NCBI GenBank assembly: GCA_963920575.1
Contig: OY986972.1
Span: 22,046,083 to 22,110,082 of the forward strand
DNA from: Narthecium ossifragum
Taxonomy: Eukaryota; Streptophyta; Magnoliopsida; Dioscoreales; Nartheciaceae
DNA: 64,000 bases
Reading direction: 5' to 3'
The position numbers and the translations under genes were made by a program. Shown piece after piece: positions 50,450 through 61,136 of this stretch. The notes beneath the pieces were generated by a model. The model had not been told where the DNA came from. It saw nothing but the letters and a program-made list of their open reading frames with translations, and did no database searches. Position 1 is the stretch's first letter. Every line of letters starts with the position of its first letter.

Positions 50450-51336
50450 CTATTTTTTGTTTTGTTTTGTAGTTACCGGATTGGTATCTTCGCTACAGAT
50501 CTTTTCTCACGCAAACAAGTAGAAACATGAAAAACTTTCTGCAATATAGTATTTCCCTTAAAGTGATTTAAGTCATTCTGTAATTTGATACCCCTGTATC
50601 ATCCTGTAATGCAATTGTTGAAACTTTTCACTTGCTTGAGGATATTATGTTAAGTTTCAGCAAATTTCCATTTGGAAAGCAGGTTGTGATTGTGAGAGCA
50701 TCTCATTTTCAACTTTAGATTATGATACAATAAAAATAGTCACTAGCCGTCATTTACGGTGTGAATGAATGTATCTGAGACATTTGAATTATTTGATTAG
50801 GAGTATTTCACAGTTATATTCCTTCTCATAATCTGCAGAATTTGTGATGTAATTGTTCCCATAGTCAACATGAAAGATGAATTTTCTCGTATTTATTTGG
50901 ACAAACAAGAAGGCTACAAAATCATTAAAGATCACTGGAAACTGGAAATGAATTTCCCTACGTTCAGGACAGTAGTTTAATTGTGATGGTAATGGTGATA
51001 AATGGAAATTAAAATATAGCAATAGAAAGATATGTGGATTGGGGACATATTTAAGCAGTGATTTTGCCAGAAAACTCCAAGTTATGCAGTGATTTTGAGT
51101 TCAACTTGGTTTGATCAGCTTGATCCAAGGATCACCTTATTAAAAGTAAGTTGAGTCATGGACACTGCCGTCTATAGGTCTATAGGCATGCGATATATTT
51201 TTACTTTCGCGTATAAACCTCATACGAACCCTCCTTAGCTTCCTTATAAGCCTCTTCCGTTTAGGAATTTGAGTTTGACTAGATTTTCTTAGTTAGGGTT
51301 CTACTTTGATTGGAAAAACAGAAATATGGGTGTCTC
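50450..51336. other. 3' UTR and intergenic DNA
   Basis: No gene is evident between the DHHC gene and the F-box promoter. Confidence 0.5.
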
Positions 51337-51576
51337 TATATAAGAATAATATTAGTTGGAGGCTCTTCTTCTTCCTTCAATAAGGCTTAGGAAGGGAAGT
51401 GGTTGAGAACTGGTAAGAAACATCTATCCTTTTCTTTTCTTTTTTCTTTTCTTTTTTCTGCCTTTAATTACTGCTTATACGTACTTTAATTTATTTTTGT
51501 CTTCAACCATATTTTCTCATGCTTAATTTGCTTGAAACATAGGCGAGGAGGGACGCCAGGGCAATAAAAAAGGAAC
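51337..51576 (+). promoter_or_regulatory. F-box gene core promoter and leader intron
   Basis: TATATAAG lies at 51337-51344. The leader then contains a likely intron with donor CTG/GTAAGAA at about 51414 and acceptor ACATAG ending at 51542. The ATG follows at 51577. Confidence 0.6.
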
Positions 51577-52649
51577 ATGGTGTGTCTGCCGCATGATGTC
51601 ATAGTTGAGATACTTCTCCGGCTTCCAGCAAAATCCCTTGCAAGATTCAGGTGTGTCTCTAAGTTATGGAATTCCTCAACTTACAATCGCTCTTTTGTTC
51701 ATGAGCATCACGGAATAAGAGTCTCCCAAAGGTCGATTCACGTCTCAAAGTGGTGTTGGCATGATGAGAAGCCAGTAACGTTTACAACACTTGATCTGGA
51801 CGGCAAATTTATCGATAAGTCCACCATTACTAGTATTGACTCTTTTGATTTCAAGTGCCGCAAGATATCCAAGTTTGTCAATGGATTAACATGCATCTAT
51901 GGAAGGACAGCTATATATTTAGTAAACATTACGACACGGGAGTCTCTGCTGCTCCCAACCAACAATCCTTCTGGACAATATTTCCAGCTGAGTCTAGGAT
52001 TCAACAGCTACACAAGTGAATACAAGGTGGTCAGGCGATTCGGTACTGCCTTTACCCGTGAGGTACCAGCTTCATGGGAGATCCTTACACTGGGCAGCAA
52101 TGAATGGAGAGACCTATCAAACAAGTTCTTCATGAAGCTACTCTGGATGTGTATCCAAGCACCCCGGTTTTATTGTATGGAGAACTGCATTGGAAATGGC
52201 AGCGCGGTATGACTAGAGGTGTTCTCTCAATTGATATGAATGATGAAACTTTCAGATTTATCCCATCTCCAGCTCCCTACTTTTTCCTGGACGTGATCGA
52301 GTTGGATGCACACCTTTGTTTGGCGACCATGCACGAGGATAGTGGTTTGGTTGAAATCTGGAAGCTGAAAGATCCTGCTACCGAGATGTGGAGCAAAGAA
52401 TACAGCATGTATATGCTACCATCCGAGGCGTATCATCGCATCAGATGTTTTCCATTTAAGGCCATCGGCTTGCAAGATGGAAATTTACTAATTAGTGAGG
52501 AACCTGAAGGATGTCTAATTTCTTATGATACGCGGAGGAAGACTTCAACTCAGTTATTTTCTGCAGGGAGTTATACAGATTATTTGCTGTATACGGAAAG
52601 CCTCGTCTCCCCGAAGATGCTGTGTATTTCTCCAACTAAAGCTCTGTAA
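51577..52649 (+). pseudogene. F-box protein gene with a 2-nt frameshift
   Basis: The first frame has an F-box at residues 3-45 (LPHDVIVEILLRLPAKSLARFRCVSKLW) and the front half of an F-box-associated domain (SLGFNSYTSEYKVVRRFG; WEILTLGSNEWR), then runs out of homology and stops at 52212 (211 aa). The rest continues in another frame from about 52113 (KQVLHEATLDVYPS; GVLSIDMNDETFRFIP; GLVEIWKLKD) to TAA 52649. The paralogous fragment at 56485-56510 has the same site two bases shorter and stays in frame, so two bases were gained here at about 52109-52113. A full version would be about 357 aa and act as an SCF substrate adaptor. The truncated product keeps the F-box. An assembly error is the alternative. 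Confidence 0.85.
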
Positions 52650-53347
52650 AAGAACAATGGGAGCCTGATAAGAGACTGCGTGCAGAAGAAATTTAGTTAT
52701 TATAATTGTTAAGATGTCCTTTAGTTTTTTTTTCCTTCTATTTTTGGCTACGGTTAAGGGATACAATCTCTGCTGATCAACTTGGTAAACTTAGGAAAAA
52801 TCCTTAACATGGTTTGATCACTTAATCTAATCGGCTACAAAGTAGCAGAACTCCTATTCCATGGCTAGGTCATGTGTAATCCCAGCCGTGCTTGCTCGGA
52901 TCTAACTTGATCAAGCTTGACTTGAAATCAATTCGGAACCAACCTTGATTTATCGATGCTCAAGCGCTGCTTGATTTATTTTAATCCAACCTTGATTTCA
53001 GGCCTATTTTAGATTGATCTGAGCACTTGACACGTTACTCTAGTTTGCAGAGTGTTATCATTAACCAGGTTTGGTCAAATTTGATTACTCAAATGGAGCC
53101 GGGTTCAAATCAATATTGGAATCTAGTTCGCTTTTGGAGTTTGAAATCGAAAACTTATATCCAATCAAGCTTGAATTTTTCATTCCAATTGACCGAGATT
53201 ATTTTGACACATGTCTAATCTTAACCCTAACCCTAACTTTTCAACTCTTCTTCCCAAAACCACCGTGGGCACCTACTTACTTGGAGGGTTTACAAAGGGA
53301 CATAAGAAGCCCAAGGCAGGCAAGAATCATAAGCTTTTCTCCTCTTA
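52650..53347. other. Intergenic DNA
   Basis: No gene is seen. Low-copy 'cttgattt'/'tcaagctt' motifs occur, and a short TTAACCCTAACCCTAAC run lies at about 53220. Confidence 0.45.
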
Positions 53348-54116
53348 GGGGCTGTTTGGTTGCATGTATCAGCTGATACATACATCAGTTGATGCAGCCT
53401 TTTGATACAAACCAGTGTTTGGTTGGTCAAATGCATCAGCTGATGCATGTATCAACTGATGTAAAAATAGGCTCAGATGCTGCATCATGCATCACTATAT
53501 GAATTAAAATATTATTTTCGGAATTAATAAAACCTTGAATAAATCCGAAAAATCAATATATGAATTCCGAAAAATCTGAAAACCCAACCAGAAAATCCGA
53601 AAATTTGTGGGAAAAAAACTTTACATGAATATATTATTTTCAGAATTAATAAAACCTTGAATAAATCCGAAAAATCAATATATGAATTCCGAAAAATCTG
53701 AAAACCCAACCAAAAAATCCGAAAATTCTTGGAAATCATAAACGAATTATGTCCGGAAGATAAGTAAAGAATTGGACACTGTTGTTTAAGATTTGGTTCA
53801 TACTTTGTAGTTAAGAGTTTGCTAAGACGATTTTAGGTTAATACTCACACCTGCTTGATCTTTTTTACTTTAATAATTAAGAAATTATTAAGTTAGCACG
53901 AGCTCAATAATTTAATAAATATAGTCAAAGAAAAAATATAGCTAAATAAAAACAGCTAAAGAAAAAAAATGATATGAAACAGCTGTATCAACTGATGCAA
54001 TACATACCAACCAAACAGAAAATGAGTTAATACTGCATCAGTTGATACAAGCAACCAAACAAACAGGTGATGCTAATATTGCATCAACTGATACACTGCA
54101 TCAACCAAACGCCCCC
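53348..54116. mobile_element. PIF/Harbinger (Tourist-like) element
   Basis: It begins GGGGCTGTTTGGTTG and ends with the complement of GGGGGCGTTTGGTTG. An exact TTA duplication flanks it (53345-53347 and 54117-54119). Subterminal CATCARYTGATRCA palindromes repeat at both sides. It is 769 bp long with no transposase. Confidence 0.88.
53502..53740. repeat. Two tandem ~122-bp units inside the element
   Basis: The segment AATTAATAAAACCTTGAATA and the following CCGAAAA-rich sequence recur with a 122-bp period (starts at 53522 and 53644), nearly identical. Confidence 0.85.
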
Positions 54117-54599
54117 TTAATGCTTGTAATGTAGCTTTCTTCAGCTATATTTCTGATGCTTTGATTGAAATTTCATACAGCGCCTTGGTTCTTGGATTTG
54201 CCTGCAAAATCTGTTGCATTGTAGATGACATCATGGTAATAAAAAGGGAACGAGCAATGAGATCAGAGAAGAATAATGGCAAGGCGAAGCGAGCTAGAAA
54301 TCCTACTGTGTTTCTGCCGCATGATGTCATAGTTGGAGATACTTCTCCGATTTCCTGCAAAATCCCTTCCAAGATTCAGGTGTGTCTCTAAGTTATGGAA
54401 TTTCTCGACTCATGATTGCTCTTTTGTTGATGGGCATCACAGAAGAAGAGCCTCACATAGGTCGATTACCAACTTGTTTGATTTAGACGGGAAAATATCG
54501 ATATGTTCGTAATTACTTATTTAGCGGACGCCGAGGGAGGTATCCGCGCCCGCGGATACCTCCCCGCGGCGGATCCCGCGGTATCCAAACGCACCATAA

Positions 54600-55092
54600 T
54601 GGCATGTTTGGTTCGCACAAGGACTGGGAATGGGAATGAGAATGAGAATGGGAGTGGGATTAGGAATGGGAATGGAATGAGATTGTGATTAGGAATGGGA
54701 ATGGAATGGGATTGGGATTAGGAATGGTAAGATGATTTTGTAATATCAGGATTGGGAATGGGAATGAAGCATTATCATGTTTGGTATACAAACAAAAGCA
54801 TGGGAATGGAATAGGAATGAAATACAGATGACTAAAATACCCTCTTTTTTTAACATAGAGAGATCCGATTAAGGCTAGATTAGTAATTTAATTTTTTAAC
54901 CACCATTAACCGCCATTCCGTCGGGAATGGAATGAGGCATTCCGGGGTATTAGATGGGATTGCCTCATTCTCAACTTGTAAGGAATGGAGCATTCCATTC
55001 CCAACTTTAATGTCTAACCAAACAACGGAATGGGATTTGACCAATGATTTGACCATTCCATTCCCGGCGGTTATGTCCAACCAAAAATGCCG
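54600..55092. mobile_element. Tourist-like MITE in the F-box paralog
   Basis: Ends are TGGCATGTTTGGTT and AACCAAAAATGCCG, flanked by TAA (54597-54599 and 55093-55095). Both sides are rich in GGGAATG/CATTCC motifs. Just left (54521-54595) is a leftover GC-rich hairpin with GAGGTATCCGCG and its exact complement, ending CCAAACGCACC, probably the end of another MITE. Confidence 0.8.
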
Positions 55093-55095
55093 TAA

Positions 55096-56280
55096 GAGAA
55101 TGATCGATCTTCCTTTGCACTTTATCAGAGGATCGATCCTTCTCTCCAATGAATCGATCCTACATTGTAAGCAAAAGAGACAGAGAGCACCTGTTTGTAA
55201 ACGTCGATGTAGAATCGATCTTAGGATCAATCCTCTTCGGGATGCTGAGATTTTGAGGACGCTCGGGTACAAAGGATCGATCTTTCCTATACATTAGGAT
55301 CGATCTTCTTCGGGATTTTGGAATCCATCGATCTCGTGCATACAAGGATCGATCATTCCCTTGAGTAGGATCGATCCTTCCCTATTAGATGGGCAAATCC
55401 GATGGCTCAGATCTAATTCAGATTTGTACTCTTTGGAGACTATAAATAGAGTACTTTTAAGGTTTCTTTTGTGTGGTAGAGATGTGGTTGAGAGAAAATC
55501 TTCACTATAAGAAAGAGATTACAAAGCCCAAACTCTAGCAGAGACAAAGAGATCTTTCTCTAGGGTTGCCTACTCTTTGTTGACTTTTCCTCCCATGAGG
55601 ATGACGGCAGCAATAGGATCGATCTTTCTTTAAGAGAAGGATCGATCTTCCTTTGCACTTTATCAGAGGATCGATCCTTCTCTCCAATGGATCGATCCTA
55701 CGTTGTAAACAAAAGAGACAGAGAGCACATGTTTGTAAAGGTCGATGTAGGATCGATCCTCTTTGCGATGCTGAGATTTTGAGGACGCTCGGGTACAAAG
55801 GATCGATCTCTCCTATACATTAGGATCGATCTTCTTCGGGATTTTGGAATTCATCGATCTCGTGCATACAAGGATCGATCATTCCCTTGAGTAGGATCGA
55901 TCCTTCCCTATTGGATGGGCAAATCCGATGACTCAGATCTAATCCGAATTTTTACTCTTTGGAGACTATAAATAGAGTGCTTCTAGGGTTTTTTTTGTGT
56001 GGTAGAAATGTGGTTGAGAGGATTGTGAGAGGTGTGAGAGTAGGCAATCCTAGAGAGAGATCTCTTTATCTCTGCTAGGGTTTGGATTTTGTAATCTCGT
56101 GAAGATTTCCTCTGCTACCCATGGTTTTTTCCTTCTAGTTATTGTTGGTAGGTTTTTCCACGTAAATCCTTGTCTCCACTTTTTCATTTTCTTTGTGGTT
56201 TGGTTGTTTCTCTTCTGCTGCGACATCCCCGTCATTATCTGGCGTATCTCCGGCATCCTAAACCCCTCAGATTCCCCAAC
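55096..56280. repeat. Rearranged LTR-like repeat, two copies of ~440 bp
   Basis: Two direct copies (about 55100-55495 and 55635-56030) share many AGGATCGATC palindromes and a TATA box (GGAGACTATAAATAGAG, 55975 in the second). The ~75-bp stretch following the second copy (TAGGCAATCCTAGAGAGAGA...) appears between the copies in inverted orientation (about 55505-55580). It probably comes from a degenerate retroelement. Confidence 0.65.
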
Positions 56281-56530
56281 ATCGAAGTACTACTATTTAT
56301 TTAGTAAACACTAGGACACGGGAATCTCAATTACTCCCAACGAACAGTCCTTTTAAAGCCTTTTTTCCGCTGGGTATAGGATTCAACAGCTACACAAGTG
56401 AATATAAGATGCTCAGGCGATTCGGTGATGTGTCTTTAGCGATGAGGTACCAGTCTGGGAGATCCTTACTGTAGGCAGCAATGAATGGAGAACTATCAAA
56501 CAAGTTCCTCATGAAGCTCATGAAGCTATA

Positions 56531-57737
56531 CCTTATTGCACCGAACAGATGTCGACCCGGATTTTGTTTCAGATGACGTTATACTTTCGACGGTGAATGT
56601 AGTTCCACTCAATGAAACTTTTATTGATGACTTGGCTTATGAAGAAGACGATAGAATTAATGATTGATTATATCGATGAGGAGAGTGACAACTGTGGTTG
56701 TTTTCTACTTAATGCAAATAACAGGTGATAATATACAATTCTAATTTATACTTTTTATACCTTTATTATTAATCTGTTGATACTTCTTATTCGATTCTAA
56801 TAATATGTTAACAATCTATTTTTGAATGCTAAAGGCATACAGTTATGGCACCTGGTCGTTCCAAAAGCGCTACGACTTCCAGATCAGTAGAGGATTCCGA
56901 ATCATTTTCTGCAGCTACTGGTGCTAATATCCATTTTCTGTTTGTGCTAGCTGATTAGTAGATTGACACCACGTAATAGAGGATTTGCTCCAATTTCTGC
57001 CATTAATGACTTATTAATTTCTTGCCTGATATCACTTTAAAATAGACATAAGCTTATAATTTCTGGTCTGGTGATCCTGTTTCTTTTGTTTTTTGGTTCT
57101 TTTAACTCATTTCTGTTATGTGGATTTTACAGTGAATGGTGGTTCAAACAAGGCAGCTTCTAGTTGCTCATTTTTGAACACTAAAGACATCTTGATGAAG
57201 AAACAGAAAATCTTTCTAGTGAGCACTTCCTTCTTCATCTGTATTTTATGCTTATAGTTGTCTTTTCTTGAACTCCTTGTATCTGCTAGTATATGTAGCT
57301 TCCATATTGTGCATACAAGTGCTCTTATTCCAGCAGTCTAGTGAGTGTAGTAGGAATGTAGGATCAGTTTTGGCTTTGAATGTGAAAGCTTTGGCTGGTC
57401 AGGAAGTTAAATGAGATAACAGAACCGAACCGAAAACAGAACCGAACCGAAACATTCAAACCGGGGTTGGTTCGGATTGGTTCTGGCTTTGTGCGATTCT
57501 TTTGTAGAGGAGAAGATCCAGCGGCTCATGGGAACTCTAAAAACTAACTACATTCCAAATGTCTAAGCTAGAGAGAGGCGCTGCATGACCATGCATGTTC
57601 CTCCAAATCTACATCTCCTGAATCATAAATGTTCTACCTAATCTATACCTTCTTTATTAGCATCTCCTCCTCATGCCAAGCCATTCCTGAATGGATTCTG
57701 GTTAGCAACGTTAGAACTGTGAGGAGAGGTGGAAGAG
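56531..57737. other. Spacer with unrecognised coding-like scraps
   Basis: Short coding-like scraps (for example around 56560-56660 and 56845-56930) cannot be joined into a gene. AACCGAACCGAA motifs cluster at 57420-57480, as in some MITE subterminal regions. Confidence 0.4.
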
Positions 57738-59777
57738 ATGATATCAGGCCAAGGATTCTACAATGTCTTGAAGGCAATAATACCTCTGTATGTTCCAGTT
57801 GTCTTAGGCTTTGCATCGGTTCGGTGGTTGAAGCTCTTCGATGCGTCCCAATGCGCCGGGATCAACCGGTTTGTATCCTCCCTCGCCATTCCATTCCTCA
57901 CATTTCATCTCACTGCGTCAAACAACCCCTACAAAATGGATTGGTTGTTGGAGCACTATGGGCCAACACCAGATGGGGGTCCTTGGATTGGTCCATCACA
58001 TTGTTTAGCCTGTCTTCCCTGTCAAATACAATTGTCATGGGCGTGCCGATCATACATGTGATGTATGGTCCTTCGAAGCAGGATTTGATGGTTCAGCTCT
58101 CTGCTTTGCGCTTGATTGTATGGTATAATGTTGTGATATTGCTGAGCGAATGTAGTCGAGCAAGAAAAAGAGGGAAAATAGTGTTGCCAGTCACTAGAAC
58201 TGGTAACATACAAGGTAGTCATGAGGTGGAGCTGGAAACTGAGCAAGTACCGAAAACAACACAAATGGCTCATAGTGAGGTATTGGAGGAACCAACACCA
58301 TTAGAACCGGTGCATAATGAGGTGGGTTCGAAATGGGCATTCACGTATGCAGTTCTCCGGAGGTTTATGAAAAATCCTTGTACTTTTTCTAGCATTCTCG
58401 GTGTCTTATGGTCACTCATTTCTTTTCGGTATGTTTTGTCCTGGCTGTTCTTCCATGCTTTCTTGTTATCTTAGCATATGACTGACTAATTGATCGCTAA
58501 ATATCCTTCCAGATGGAATATTGCAATGCCACCTATCATTGAGAAGTCAATATTGATGATATCTAATACGGGTATAGCACTGGCGATGTTTAGCCTCGGT
58601 ACGTTTGATTTCGCTTCGCTCACGAAGCTTGTGTGCCCTTGTTCTTGTTCATAGTTTCAACCTACAATTAAGACTCTAGTTGAAAAAGTCTAAAGGATCA
58701 TGCTCAAGTCAATGCATGCAAATATTGTTCTCTTAATTAGTTCTGCAGCTGTGTTAAAATCGTCTTCTTGGTAGAAACTATTACCAAACTTAGAAGCCTC
58801 TGTGTTTCAGATTCGTTCTGATTAAATTGAGCTAAACTAGTTTCAAGGAGGGGATGAACAGAATAATATTTGCATATCCTTGTGTGCAACAACTCTTCTC
58901 TGAGGTAACAATTGGTAATCCTCAAAATCATCAGCAAGTCCTATATATATTTCATTGTATGAAACTCTAGAAGATCAGGTGATAGATGTGAAATTGCAAT
59001 TCCTTATTAATCATATTCAATCTTCCTGCTCTGTTTTGAGAAAGGACCAACCTTGTATCCATTTTAGCTAATGCTTTCACATTTCTTTAGAAAATGATAA
59101 ACTTCTCCCAAGTAGAATCCACTTAAATACCATGCTTGTATAAAGTACTTTGACATAGTATATGATCTTTCTCGTAATCTTGTAATGAGATATCTCCTTG
59201 CATAATAGTCATCTCTTGTAATCCTTTTCCTTTCTTATTGGCTACAGGACTTTTTATGGCACAACGTTCAAAAATCATTTCATGTGGCTATTTTCTTGCG
59301 TTCATTTCCATGGTCGTTAAGTTTATTGTTGGCCCTGCTTTAATGGCTGTTGCTTCACTTATCTCCCAAGTACGGGGCGAGCTATTAGACATAGCTATTG
59401 TTCAGGTACGGGAAACCAATTATTTCATACTTACAAGAAATTTCATAGCAGTATAAGGTTCCTAATTCCAAAACATGGAAGGGGTTGGTACTTGTGTGAT
59501 CGTTAAATTGGCGTCGGCTTTCGAAATTTCATACTTAATTTGCAGGCTGCTCTACCTGTACCAACTCTTTCATTCATTTATGCGGAGGAATATAACATTC
59601 ATCCCGATGTTACGTGCACTGGGTTTGTGCTCTATTCCTTTGCTCAATGAGTCTTTTTTCTTCTTAAGTTTACCGTTTATATTCAAACGCTATGAGGCTT
59701 TATATCTTGTTTTCAGAGTTCTTCTCGGCATGGTTGTTGCACTACCTGCGACGTTAATCTATTATGTACTTTTGTAA
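57738..59777 (+). pseudogene. Short-loop PIN auxin efflux carrier, exon 1 disrupted
   Basis: Exons: 57738-58428, 58513-58598, 59248-59405, 59546-59622 and 59717-59777, all GT-AG. Exon 1 begins MISGQGFYNVLKAIIPLYVP and reaches CAGINRFVSSLAIPFLTFH...NNPYKM. It then continues one frame over with GSLDWSITLFSLSSLSNTIVMGVPI, MVQLSALRLIVWY and NPCTFSSILGVLWSLISFR. Canonical PINs have about a dozen more residues (the LRF-AAD-LQK motif) at that junction, so a deletion of roughly 37 or 40 nt removed them and shifted frame. Later exons are in order (WNIAMPPII...ALAMFSLG; FIVGPALMAVAS; AALPVPTLSFIYAEEYNIHPD; MVVALPATLIYYVLL). The central loop is short, as in ER-type PIN5/PIN8. As written the product stops at 58061. 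An assembly error is possible. Confidence 0.85.
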
Positions 59778-60850
59778 CTATGGAGGTAAGTATCTTGCTC
59801 ATAAGACAGTTCAGATGGGGATTCACCTATAATCTCTATCTTGTAATCATATCTTGACCCAAGTTGATGGCTATAAACCAGTTAAGTCTTTTACCAACGA
59901 TTCAAGATGTAATCTATCTCTAAAGATATATAGTTGGACTCTGCTAATTTGCAACTACTGACCATGCAGACAGAAATAAGAGAATTGATTTGATATTGGT
60001 CATGTTTCACTTACATCTTTTTGGGCATTGGGGGGAGTCTTTGAGATATTTTACTGTAATTGTTAGTACAAGTGTTAGTTCCTTCATAAGAGATTGAGAG
60101 AAAAGGTTGTCCCTTGCAAGGGATTTCTGCTTACCCCTAGCTAGGGGCCTCAACTACGCTGAAGAAAATCTTAATTTGTCCTTCATTGTCCACATATTTT
60201 CCAACAAAATACCTCTGAATTGTGCTATATTAGAATGAGAAAAATGGCTTACCAATGATGCAGGATGAAGCGGCCGCCGGCCCACGAAGAAGAAAGAGGA
60301 CTGCAAACACAGGAACTGAAACTCTACTAATGATATGTAATCCCGAGACCAGTGTCCGCGTGTTCCAAGCAGCAGTATCCTTAATCCAAGACCAACAATT
60401 TAGTGGGCAACACTTATATGGAGGCCCATACTGGATTGGCGTGATTCTTGTTGCAGGTGATACCTACGGCGGGCACAACATATGGCACATATATATGCAG
60501 GTAATGATAAATTAGTAGCTGTTTAGCAGGTAAAAAATTGGGTACAGACCTACAAGCTATTTATTATGTATGGTATTTGCCCTCCCCCAGGGTAATAGGG
60601 TCGAGTAATCAAAGAAGAAAGAGTATATCGAACCTCTGCTTACACAAAACCAAACGTCTGATTAAGGTGGATTGAGATGAGTTTTTTACTACGATTTTTC
60701 CTTCTTGATACCAATTTGTCATGCCAATGCCAAGTGGCATTTATCTTCATTACACATGGGACTGCTCTTGAGGAATTTGGTAAGGACCTGGGGTTTTGAA
60801 TCACATTCAAAGACTTTATTGATTGTTATATGTAATCGTATTTTATGAAC
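59778..60850. other. 3' region of PIN copy and intergenic DNA
   Basis: A good donor (GGAG/GTAAGT, about 59787) and a possible acceptor (GATGCAG, ending about 60264) hint at a 3' UTR intron. A GC-rich patch follows at 60264-60310. The 86-aa ORF at 60255-60515 has no recognised similarity and is not called. Confidence 0.4.
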
Positions 60851-60851
60851 A

Positions 60852-61093
60852 TAAGCTATCGTAATGGCTTACCCGTGCTTGTTGAAGAAGCAACCATATA
60901 ATTAAATTTATCAATCCCAACTTACTCTTAGTTGTAGTCCATTTGCACTAGTCTTATAAAGCTTTATGTAAGCTATCATAATGGCGTAAGCCATTACACT
61001 TCCATGCTTGTTGACGAAGCAATGATATAATTAAATTTATCAATCGCAACTTAATTGGTCGATTAGTCTATTTGTACTCGTCTTATAAATCCT
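60852..61093 (+). promoter_or_regulatory. Duplicated core promoter of the UGT gene
   Basis: Two tandem copies, 117-129 bp apart, share TAAGCTATCRTAATGGC, TGCTTGTTGA-GAAGCAA, ATATAATTAAATTTATCAAT and CTCGTCTTATAAA. Each ends in a TATA box (60955-60960 and 61084-61090). The second box is 47 nt before the ATG and is the likelier active one. The second copy has an extra 12 nt near 60985. Confidence 0.75.
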
Positions 61094-61136
61094 ATGTACA
61101 AGCCATAAACTAGTAAGCCAGATCGAGAACACTTCC

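Larger units (their letters stand above)
54241..56530 (+). pseudogene. F-box paralog split by transposons
   Basis: 54310-54515 matches the start of the F-box gene at 51577 (LPHDVIV...; a 1-nt insertion gives GTTGGAGATAC), up to the 'DLDGK' region. 56290-56530 matches the later part (LVN, the FNSYTSEYK-like stretch, EWR-IKQVPHEA) but lacks the segment between. Foreign DNA, including the MITE 54600-55092 and LTR-like repeats, lies in the gap. It is a dead duplicate, useful as a reference for the frame of its neighbour. Confidence 0.85.

Noticed and set aside
53215..53240. TTAACCCTAACCCTAAC telomere-like run
   Set aside because: Only two to three units long, in ordinary intergenic DNA; chance is a better explanation than an interstitial telomere.
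60255..60515. 86-aa ORF after the PIN copy
   Set aside because: No recognisable domain or splice support; more likely 3' UTR or intergenic sequence.
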